A DNA stretch of 9,131 bases, from contig JACVRM010000080.1 of assembly GCA_014534415.1 (NCBI GenBank), forward strand, positions 1 to 9,131. The letters run 5' to 3'. A model generated the notes under the pieces. The model did no database searches and was not told where the DNA came from. It saw nothing but the letters and a program-made list of their open reading frames with translations. Below are positions 1 through 5,350 of the stretch, piece after piece. Source of the DNA: Thermoleophilia bacterium. GTDB taxonomy: Bacteria > Actinomycetota > Thermoleophilia > Gaiellales > Gaiellaceae. The position numbers were made by a program, and so were the translations under genes. The first letter of the stretch is position 1, and each line of letters opens with the position of its first letter.

Positions 1-633
1 GCAGGCTTCCGCATGCTGCTCTCCGGCGAGCCCGACATCGAAGTCGTCGCCGAGGCGAGCAACGGGGTTGAGGCCGTTGACAAGGCCGCCCGCGTCCGAC
101 CCACGGTCGTGCTGATGGACATCCGCATGCCGGAGCTTGACGGGCTGGAAGCGACGCGGCGCATCCTTTCCGACCTCAAGGCGGCGCGGGTGCTCATCCT
201 CACGACGTTCGACCTCGATGAGTACGTCTACGAGGCCCTCCGCGCCGGAGCCAGTGGCTTCGTGCTCAAGGACGACCCGCCCGAACAGCTTCTCGCCGCG
301 ATCCGCATCGTCGCCGGCGGCGAAGCGCTTCTCTCGCCGGCAATCACAAAGCGCGTGATCGAGAAGTTCACGCGCATACCGCACCCAGACCCTCCCAAAG
401 AGTTCGCTGACCTGACCGATCGTGAGCTGGACGTGTTCCGTCTCATCGCGCGCGGCCTCTCCAACGCCGAGATCGGCCAAGAGCTCTACATCAGCGACGC
501 GACCGTCAAGACCCACATCACACACATCCTCCAGAAGCTCAACCTCCGCGATCGCGTCCAGGCAGTCGTGCTCGCCCATGAAACCCGCCTTTTCGAGCAC
601 GACGACCGGCGCGTAGTCCCGGAGGAATCGTGA
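1..633 (+). CDS. NarL/FixJ-type response regulator, 5' end outside window
   Basis: Two-component response regulator with a receiver domain and a C-terminal LuxR-type helix-turn-helix. The frame is open to base 1; the codons before the ATG at 13 read AGFR, which matches the receiver alpha-1 region just before MLLSGEPDIEVV. That ATG is therefore almost certainly internal and roughly 15 N-terminal residues are missing, including the first acidic residues. Counting from the ATG at 13, the phospho-acceptor is Asp36 in LMDIRMP, the switch Thr lies in ILTTFD and the conserved Lys in FVLKDD. The HTH runs from LTDRELDVF through SNAEIGQELYISDATVKTH to LRDRVQAV, in the last third of the protein. A phosphorylated protein would dimerise and bind DNA. 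The cognate histidine kinase is presumably upstream, outside the window; this is inferred from the usual gene order. The target genes cannot be told from the sequence. Confidence 0.95.
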   Translation, partial: AGFRMLLSGEPDIEVVAEASNGVEAVDKAARVRPTVVLMDIRMPELDGLEATRRILSDLKAARVLILTTFDLDEYVYEALRAGASGFVLKDDPPEQLLAAIRIVAGGEALLSPAITKRVIEKFTRIPHPDPPKEFADLTDRELDVFRLIARGLSNAEIGQELYISDATVKTHITHILQKLNLRDRVQAVVLAHETRLFEHDDRRVVPEES

Positions 634-673
634 CGGCTGCCTTGCCGATGACGAGCCGTTCCACCACTGCCAG

Positions 674-688
674 AGGGCCGGAGGCCCT
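674..688 (+). terminator. GC-rich hairpin after the response regulator
   Basis: A perfect 6-bp stem (AGGGCC/GGCCCT) with a 3-nt loop lies 40 bp after the stop codon. There is no T-tract, so it is at best a GC-type terminator or a chance hairpin. The rest of the 121-bp gap (634-754) shows no gene. Confidence 0.3.
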
Positions 689-754
689 GCTCCCGCCGCC
701 GCCTGTCGCGGTGATTGCGTCAGCCGCTGTCGTCTGAAACGCTCGTGAAGGGCC

Positions 755-1333
755 ATGGCGAGACGACGCGCACTCGAGCCGTCGCCGATTGCGGTCATCG
801 GGGGTGTACTCGCGGGCATCTCCAGCTTCCTCACATGGGATGACGTGGCGGGAGTCGCGTATGACAACAGCTTCAAGGTGCCGCTCCAGTTCCTGTGGGA
901 CACGGACGCGAGCGGCGGTTTCGAGCTTGGCGTTCCGCTCGTGATCGTCGCCGCGGTCGTCGCATTGTTCTCGGCGTCGGCGATCGAGCCGTTCGTGTTC
1001 TTGCGGCGGCTCGGAGGCGTGGTGCTCCTCGCGGCCGTCGCGTTGTTCGTCGTCCAACTTGGGCGGCGCGTCGGCTGGGACAACCTAAACGTCGGCGTCG
1101 GCCCCTACCTCGCCGGTGCCGGAGGCCTCCTCGCGCTTCTCGCCCCCTCAGGACTGTGGCCGGTCAGGCGCCGTGGATCGCAACGGGCGCCGGCCGGACC
1201 GGTGGCGGCGGCTCCGCCGCCCCCGCCCAGTGAGGCGCCGCCTCCCATGCCCGCCGGCTGGTACTCCGATCCAGAGCGAGGAGGTCAGCGCTACTGGGAC
1301 GGCCAGAATTGGACGGACCACCGGGCGGGGTAG
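755..1333 (+). CDS. Four-helix membrane protein with C-terminal DUF2510 motif
   Basis: A 192-aa protein of unknown function. Hydrophobic segments at about residues 11-27, 58-80, 86-102 and 115-131 predict four membrane helices. A basic RRRGS stretch and an Ala/Pro-rich linker (about 145-165) follow. The C terminus, PAGWYSDPERGGQRYWDGQNW, is a textbook DUF2510 motif (Gly-Trp-Tyr-x-Asp-Pro then Arg-Tyr-Trp-Asp-Gly-x-x-Trp). This short motif is common at the ends of actinobacterial membrane proteins and is thought to face the cytoplasm. The ATG at 755 is the first possible start: the frame is closed by a TGA at 746-748. A GAAGGG stretch sits only 2 bases before it, so translation initiation looks weak. 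No partner gene is evident; it is followed by the scar region. The domain call is firm, the role unknown. Confidence 0.85.
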   Translation: MARRRALEPSPIAVIGGVLAGISSFLTWDDVAGVAYDNSFKVPLQFLWDTDASGGFELGVPLVIVAAVVALFSASAIEPFVFLRRLGGVVLLAAVALFVVQLGRRVGWDNLNVGVGPYLAGAGGLLALLAPSGLWPVRRRGSQRAPAGPVAAAPPPPPSEAPPPMPAGWYSDPERGGQRYWDGQNWTDHRAG

Positions 1334-1396
1334 AGGACGAGGGTCAGCGGCGTAGCCAAAGGCGACAACGACGGATGGAGCCTTTATGGAGCCCAG

Positions 1397-1426
1397 CGGT
1401 TGCAACGGGTGGCAAGCGGTGGCAAA
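1397..1426. repeat. Three direct repeats at exact 10-bp spacing
   Basis: Three near-identical units start at 1397, 1407 and 1417: CGGTTGCAAC, GGGTGGCAAG and CGGTGGCAAA. The core is GGTKGCAA and the period is one DNA helical turn. They lie 56 bp before the tRNA-Thr breakpoint at 1482. Tandem sites with this phasing are typical of recombination-directionality (Xis) or integrase arm-binding sites near attachment sites. That function is inferred from position and spacing only. Confidence 0.5.
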
Positions 1427-1481
1427 TGGGACGGGCCCCAAAAGCGGCTTAGAAAAGCGAAAACGGTCGCCGTGCGTTGCG

Positions 1482-1523
1482 ATGGTAAGGAGGGGGTCGA
1501 CGGTTCGAGTCCGTCAGAGGGCT
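1482..1523 (+). other. tRNA-Thr(GGU) 3' half, candidate att-site remnant
   Basis: The sequence folds as the 3' half of a tRNA. It shows the anticodon loop ATGGTAA (1482-1488, anticodon GGT at 1484-1486) and the 3' strand of the anticodon stem GGAGG (1489-1493). A 5-nt variable loop GGGTC (1494-1498), a T stem GACGG/CCGTC around the loop TTCGAGT (1499-1515), the acceptor strand AGAGGGC (1516-1522) and discriminator T1523 follow. The 5' half is missing. The five bases before the loop (1477-1481) do not pair with GGAGG, where CCTCC is needed, and no GCCCTCT acceptor strand or D arm precedes it. Homology therefore starts at the anticodon loop, the usual crossover site of tyrosine integrases. The simplest reading is the displaced 3' end left at the far side of an element that integrated into an intact tRNA-Thr gene. 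It is not expected to give a functional tRNA. Confidence 0.75.
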
Positions 1524-1551
1524 TCGCTATTTAGCCTGCAATCGGCGGCCT

Positions 1552-1698
1552 GTCGTTGTCCGCCGCTGGGTCGTCGAGCGCAGCCAGTCCTGGCTCAACC
1601 GCTTCCGCCGCATCCTCATCCGCTGGGAGAAACGAGCAGACACCTACCTCGCCATGCTCCACCTCGCCTGCGGGCTCATCACCTGGCGGGCGGCCAAC
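1552..1698 (+). pseudogene. IS5-family DDE transposase, C-terminal fragment
   Basis: The frame starting at 1552 reads VVVRRWVVERSQSWLNRFRR followed by ILIRWEKRADTYLAMLHLAC and GLITWRAAN. This is the hallmark C-terminal end of IS5-group transposases: the RWVVER-x3-WL-x-RFRR block carrying the last catalytic Glu, then the RADTYLAMLHLACGLITWR helix. Only about 49 codons remain. The first two catalytic Asp regions are absent, there is no start codon, and the frame runs past the normal end into unrelated sequence with no stop until beyond 1870. The fragment begins about 28 bp after the tRNA-Thr remnant. No terminal inverted repeats could be paired. It is inactive. Confidence 0.8.
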
Positions 1699-1731
1699 TG
1701 GGGGCGTCTACCGGAATACGCTCCAAGTGCG

Positions 1732-1766
1732 CCCGTTGGGGAAGCCGTGCCCCGTTGGGGAAGCCG
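1732..1766. repeat. 16-bp tandem direct repeat, 19-bp period
   Basis: CCCGTTGGGGAAGCCG occurs twice, at 1732-1747 and 1751-1766. A degraded third copy may begin at 1771 (CCCGGTTGCGGTAAGC). It lies between the transposase fragment and the 3' end of the exporter gene. Each unit can also form a small CCCC/GGGG-type hairpin. The function is unknown; duplication during mobile-element activity is possible. The rest of 1699-1833 shows nothing recognisable. Confidence 0.6.
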
Positions 1767-1833
1767 CGCGCCCGGTTGCGGTAAGCGATTCGAGTTTCGC
1801 GTTTCCGTTCGAGAGCCCCACCAACCGGTGCGG

Positions 1834-2715
1834 CTAGGCCGTGTCCAGGAGCGGCGCACCAGTTCGGCGGTGTGAACGGACGACGACCGCGACGCCGATC
1901 AGCCAGACGACGACGATCGCCGCATACGTCGAGCCGCGCAGTCCCGACGCCTCGCTCGTGACGCCGAAGATCGTCCTTGCGTTGACGAGGACGATGAAGC
2001 CGCCGACGAGAGCGCCGAGCAGGCGGGCGGTCACCTTGCGGACGAGCCACGCGGCGAGTGGCGCCGCCGCCAGACCACCGGTCAGCAGACCGAAGAGCAC
2101 TTGCCACGCGATCACCTCGCTCCCCAGCGCAAGAAGGAAGCCGGCGCTCGCCGCGAACGCGACGAGGAACTCGCTCGTATCCACCGAGCCCACGACCTTC
2201 CGCGGCTCCATTCGCCCCGAGGCCAGGAGCGTCGGGGTGGTCACCGGACCCCACCCGCCCCCACCGGTCGCGTCCACGAAACCTCCAACCAAGCCCAGGG
2301 GAACGAGATACCGCCCGCGCACGTACCGCCTCCCGTCGCGCTGCTCGAGTGCGCGGAACGAGAAGCGTCCGAGAATGTAAACGCCGAGGACGAGGAGCAC
2401 GCCAGCCATCCAGGGCTTGGCCACTTCGGCCGAGATGCGGCCGAGCGCGATCGCTCCCCCGAAGGCGCCGATCCCACCGGGGATGCCGATGCGCCGGACC
2501 GTGCGCCAGTCCACGTTGCCGAAACGCCAATGCGACGCACCGGAGGCGAGCGTCGTGCCGAGCTCGGCTAGGTGAACCGACGCCGACGCCACCACGGGAC
2601 TGAAGCCGGCGGTGAGGACGAGAGTGGTCGAAGTCGCGCCATATGCCATACCGAGCGCGCCGTCGACGAGCTGGGCGGCGAAGCCGAACAATGCCAGGAC
2701 GATCAACGTCTGCAA
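1834..2715 (-). CDS. TauE/SafE-family membrane transporter (sulfite/organosulfonate-type exporter)
   Basis: A 293-aa polytopic inner-membrane protein, the usual size for the family. It has the internal two-fold repeat of TauE/SafE. The first half carries AAQLVDGALGMAYGATSTTL (about 13-32) and SPVVASASVHLAE. The second half carries GGFVDATGGGGWGPVTTPTL (about 144-163) and the PRKVVGSVDTSEF block. About eight hydrophobic stretches follow this pattern, ending in a helix at about 263-279. Family members export sulfite, sulfoacetate or related anions; the substrate here is not readable. The start is a TTG at 2713-2715: AGGACAGGG (minus strand, 2721-2729) lies 5 bases upstream and no ATG or GTG is near. 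A second TTG three codons in is an alternative. It is divergent from the Rrf2 gene and shares its operator, so repression by that regulator, perhaps linked to sulfur or redox status, is likely. Confidence 0.88.
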   Translation of the reverse strand: MQTLIVLALFGFAAQLVDGALGMAYGATSTTLVLTAGFSPVVASASVHLAELGTTLASGASHWRFGNVDWRTVRRIGIPGGIGAFGGAIALGRISAEVAKPWMAGVLLVLGVYILGRFSFRALEQRDGRRYVRGRYLVPLGLVGGFVDATGGGGWGPVTTPTLLASGRMEPRKVVGSVDTSEFLVAFAASAGFLLALGSEVIAWQVLFGLLTGGLAAAPLAAWLVRKVTARLLGALVGGFIVLVNARTIFGVTSEASGLRGSTYAAIVVVWLIGVAVVVRSHRRTGAPLLDTA

Positions 2716-2731
2716 GGATGCCCTGTCCTAG

Positions 2732-2761
2732 TTGTCAATCTTTATAAGAAATGTTGATAAT
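2732..2761 (+). promoter_or_regulatory. Sigma70-like promoter for the Rrf2 gene
   Basis: TTGTCA (2732-2737), an 18-bp spacer, then GATAAT (2756-2761), each one mismatch from the consensus hexamers. It lies in an AT-rich island of an otherwise very GC-rich window. The predicted start is near 2768, about 50 bases before the ATG at 2821, which has a strong GGGAGGA ribosome site (2808-2814). The -10 box overlaps the left arm of the palindrome at 2753-2770, which predicts autoregulation. Confidence 0.6.
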
Positions 2762-2769
2762 ATCGTCAA
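2741..2769 (-). promoter_or_regulatory. Sigma70-like promoter for the exporter gene
   Basis: Read on the minus strand: TTGACG (2769-2764), a 17-bp spacer, then TATAAA (2746-2741). This is a near-consensus promoter with ideal spacing. The predicted start near 2734 gives a leader of about 20 bases before the TTG at 2715. The -35 box and most of the spacer fall inside the palindrome at 2753-2770, so a protein bound there should block RNA polymerase. Confidence 0.65.
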
Positions 2770-2770
2770 C
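2753..2770. promoter_or_regulatory. Imperfect 18-bp palindrome, probable Rrf2 operator
   Basis: GTTGATAATATCGTCAAC matches its own reverse complement at 14 of 18 positions. The arms are GTTGA/TCAAC with an ATAT centre. Size and symmetry suit a dimeric winged-helix regulator. It overlaps the -10 of the Rrf2 promoter and the -35/spacer of the exporter promoter, so one binding event could control both. That the neighbouring Rrf2 protein is the binder is inference from the divergent arrangement. Confidence 0.6.
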
Positions 2771-2820
2771 GTCGGCACGATAAGTTCCTGCTGGCGGTCT
2801 GTCAAACGGGAGGACGCTCG

Positions 2821-3258
2821 ATGTGGGTCTCGCGTCGAACCGACTACGCGTCCCGGGCAGTCCTGGCGCTCGCCCTTGCCGACGGCGGCCCACTGAAGCT
2901 CGACCAGCTCGCCGAGACCACCGAGGCGCCTCGCTCGGTGCTCGAGCAAGTGATGCCTGTCCTTCGCGCGGCCGGCATCGTGCGGTCGGCGCGGGGGCCC
3001 GAAGGCGGCTACCGACTGAACAAGCCGGCTGCGGAGATCACGCTCGAGCGCGTTGTCCGCTTATTCGAGGGGCAACTCGCGCCGATCGGCTACGCCACGC
3101 GCCATGAGCCGGACCCGTGCCCTGACATCGTCGCCCGCTCACTGCGCGAGACCTGGGCGGAGGTGCGGGACGCGACGATCGACATCCTCGCGGCCGCCAC
3201 GTTCGCCGACCTCGCCGAGCGCGCGGGTAGACCGGGAGTGAGGCGCGGAGGCGATTAG
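2821..3258 (+). CDS. Rrf2-family transcriptional regulator
   Basis: A 145-aa DNA-binding regulator of normal family length. It has the Rrf2 pattern throughout: an N-terminal helix RRTDYASRAVLALA (about 5-18), recognition helix region APRSVLEQVMPVLRAAGIV (36-54), the wing ARGPEGGYRLNKPAAEI (57-73), then the dimerisation helix. Iron-sulfur members (IscR, NsrR, RsrR) use several Cys in the linker after the EG motif (LFEGQLAPIG here). This protein has only Cys100 in the whole chain. A cluster held by three Cys is therefore impossible, and it may sense through that single Cys or through a partner protein, as the cluster-free CymR does. It starts with an ATG preceded by GGGAGGA at good spacing. It is divergent from the TauE/SafE gene, and the shared palindrome at 2753-2770 makes it the likely repressor of both genes. 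Confidence 0.9.
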   Translation: MWVSRRTDYASRAVLALALADGGPLKLDQLAETTEAPRSVLEQVMPVLRAAGIVRSARGPEGGYRLNKPAAEITLERVVRLFEGQLAPIGYATRHEPDPCPDIVARSLRETWAEVRDATIDILAAATFADLAERAGRPGVRRGGD

Positions 3259-3275
3259 CCGCTTAGCGCGACTCG

Positions 3276-3294
3276 CCTCGTCCGCCGGGCGAGG
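3276..3294. terminator. Hairpin between convergent genes, possible bidirectional terminator
   Basis: CCTCGTCC/GGGCGAGG forms an 8-bp stem with one G-T pair and a GCC loop. It lies 18 bp after the Rrf2 stop codon and about 57 bp past the end of the oppositely oriented cyclase operon. There is no U-tract on either strand, so termination would rest on the GC-rich stem. The remaining bases of 3259-3350 show no gene. Confidence 0.45.
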
Positions 3295-3350
3295 AGCAAT
3301 CGCTCGCGACGTCGATGCTGCTGTCGAGGCTCTTCGACCCAGGTTCCGCG

Positions 3351-5048
3351 CTAGCGCCAATGAACCGCGACGATTTCGACCGGCTCCGCGACGCCCTTGA
3401 GCTCCACCGTCTCCGGATTGCCGGTCATGAGTGAGCGCTCGGCATCTCCCAGCGATGCGCGGCTGACGACGATTTCGTCGGCACCCGCGCGGGCGCCGAT
3501 GCGCGCAGCCACGTGGATGCCTCTGCCGCGGTAGCCCTCGCGTGTGCGCGTTGATTCGCACGCGTGCAAGCCAATGCGCAGCTGTGGGGAGAACCCGTGT
3601 CGCTGGCGATGCTCGGCGAGCGTCCGCTGGATCTCGGCGGCGCAGCCGAGGGCACGAGTCGTGTCGTCGAAGGCGACGAAGAAGCCGTCTCCCGTGTGGT
3701 CGACCTCTTCGCCTTCGAACTTGACGAAGAGCGCCCGAAGCGTCTCGTCGTGCCAGCGCACGACATGGCTCCACGCTTCGTCTCCGATCGCCTCCACGAG
3801 CTGTGTCGATCTCGCGATATCGGTGAACATGAATGTCCGCGACGCCCGCTGCTCCGTCGAGCGGTCCTCGACGCCGAGCGCCTCCAGCTGCTCGGTCGTC
3901 CCGCGAACGTCGCGAGCCGCTCCGAGCCGTTCGAATACGCGTCGCGCGGCGCTCAGCTCGAGGACAGCGGATTCGGTGTCCTCCCTCACGAGATGGGCTT
4001 GCCCGAGCATTCTGCGCGCGACCGCGGCCTCGTACGGCACGCCGATCTCTTGCCAGAGCTGCGCGCCGCGACGGAGCGAGGCGGCGGCCTGCGGGTCGCG
4101 ATCGGCGAGCTGGTTCGCGCCCCGGCTGCAGGCTGCCGCAGCCTGGAGGGCGGGGGTGTCGAAACGCCCGGCGATGGCGACCAGCTCGTCTGCGGCGGCG
4201 TGAGCAGCCTCCCGGTCGCCGGCGGCGAGTGCGATCTCGACTCGTGAAGGCAAGAGCGCCGCCCGCAGGAGCTCGACGGGCTCCGCCCCCAAGGCCTCTT
4301 CGATCAGAGCCGTCGCTGCGTCAATCCTGCCCTCCGCGAGGCGCAGGAGCGCGAGGCCGGGATAGGGCGGCCTGCCCAGCTCGTGCGCACGTTTGAACGC
4401 CTCCTCCGCCGCCTCCAGATCACCTCTCCGGAGACGGATCTCTCCGATCTCGTAATGCGCGAGGCCGAGGTGGATCACGTTGCCGCCGATTTCGTCGCAG
4501 CCTCGACGCGCATCGGCCTCCGCCTCGGTCCACGCGCCACGCCAGCGAAGCACACCTGCTCGATGGATCCGGCAGTCGCCGGACGCCGGCACGATGCTTT
4601 CGCGGACGCAACATCGTTGGGCGGCCACCGTCCACTCGCCAGCGCGACGGTAGTCGCCGAGCTCGCCGCAGACGGTGAGCGTCTGACAGTAGATGTGGCA
4701 GGCGGTTCGCGGCCGCAGGCTCCCGCTGACCGCGGCGGCCATGGCCTCGTCGATCGCCGCCATTGCCTCTTCGACGCGGCCGAGCTGGACGAGCGCCCGT
4801 GCCTGCGTAGCACGCCCGAGCAGGGCGATGTCGCGATCGCCGACACGTTGCCCTATCTCGGCCATCGAGGTGCTGTGCTCCAGCGCGGCCGCGATGTCGC
4901 GCTGAATGAGGGCGAGCTGCGCATGGGTCCAGGCGTGGAGGCCGTGCGCCGGCCCTTCCGCCTCTTCCTCGAGCAAGGCGGCCGCCGTCTGATGCCAGCC
5001 TGCACCTACCGCGAGCTCGCCGCGCGGGAAGTACTCGTTCGCGAGCAT
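3351..5048 (-). CDS. TPR-like protein with C-terminal class III cyclase domain of unusual active site
   Basis: The ATG at 5048 gives 565 aa. Residues 1 to about 390 are Ala-rich helical repeats of TPR type (for example RGDLEAAEEAFKRAHELG at 208-225). A class III nucleotide cyclase homology domain follows, about 404-565. The two metal-binding Asp are present: D410 (FMFTDIARST) and D454 (HTGDGFFVAF). The adenine-recognition Lys is D450, its partner acidic position is R509, and the transition-state Asn is H512; the Arg is kept (R516, HVAAR). The substrate may therefore not be ATP, or the domain may be weakly active or a sensor. The frame stays open upstream to 5306 and those 86 codons look like genuine TPR sequence (EEFFRAYERAYAAHVARGDK), but contain no ATG, GTG, TTG or CTG. 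The true start is thus uncertain. It is probably co-transcribed after the larger cyclase gene, whose stop codon is at 5351-5353. Confidence 0.85.
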   Translation of the reverse strand: MLANEYFPRGELAVGAGWHQTAAALLEEEAEGPAHGLHAWTHAQLALIQRDIAAALEHSTSMAEIGQRVGDRDIALLGRATQARALVQLGRVEEAMAAIDEAMAAAVSGSLRPRTACHIYCQTLTVCGELGDYRRAGEWTVAAQRCCVRESIVPASGDCRIHRAGVLRWRGAWTEAEADARRGCDEIGGNVIHLGLAHYEIGEIRLRRGDLEAAEEAFKRAHELGRPPYPGLALLRLAEGRIDAATALIEEALGAEPVELLRAALLPSRVEIALAAGDREAAHAAADELVAIAGRFDTPALQAAAACSRGANQLADRDPQAAASLRRGAQLWQEIGVPYEAAVARRMLGQAHLVREDTESAVLELSAARRVFERLGAARDVRGTTEQLEALGVEDRSTEQRASRTFMFTDIARSTQLVEAIGDEAWSHVVRWHDETLRALFVKFEGEEVDHTGDGFFVAFDDTTRALGCAAEIQRTLAEHRQRHGFSPQLRIGLHACESTRTREGYRGRGIHVAARIGARAGADEIVVSRASLGDAERSLMTGNPETVELKGVAEPVEIVAVHWR

Positions 5049-5298
5049 CGCGGCGGCCCACCCCGCCGCGTGCTTGTCGCCGCGCGCGACATGCGCCGCG
5101 TAGGCTCGCTCGTAGGCTCGAAAGAACTCCTCGTACCGGCTCGTGATCCACGCCGCCTCACCGAGCGCCTCGAGATCCTCGGCATCGAGCCGCGCCTCGG
5201 CGTCGGCCGTAGAGAGAAACGTGTAGGCGCATTCCCAATCGCGCTTGGCGACGGCCGCGCGGCCGGCCGTGAGGGAACTCTCGGCGATCTCGGCGATG

Positions 5299-5316
5299 CG
5301 TGGAGACTAGTCCACG
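5299..5316. promoter_or_regulatory. Hairpin at the junction of the two cyclase genes
   Basis: CGTGGA (5299-5304) pairs with TCCACG (5311-5316) around a 6-nt loop in the gap between the cyclase genes. On the minus strand it covers a GTG (5315-5313) that is followed two codons later by an in-frame TAG (5309-5307), just where the downstream protein should start. It could limit translation of the downstream gene; this is inferred from position. Confidence 0.35.
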
Positions 5317-5350
5317 TCCCGACGCAGAGCTCGCTATCGGTGCACCATTG

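Noticed and set aside
1397..1766. A CRISPR-like array in the repeat-rich scar
   Set aside because: The units are 8-16 bp with almost no spacers and there are no cas genes.
1386..1784. A 132-codon frame containing GSTVRVRQRA
   Set aside because: This peptide is the known artefact of translating a tRNA 3' half in the wrong frame. The frame also crosses the transposase fragment out of frame.
1819..1830. CACC/GGTG hairpin just past the exporter stop codon, as a terminator
   Set aside because: The stem is only 4 bp with no T-tract; too weak to support.
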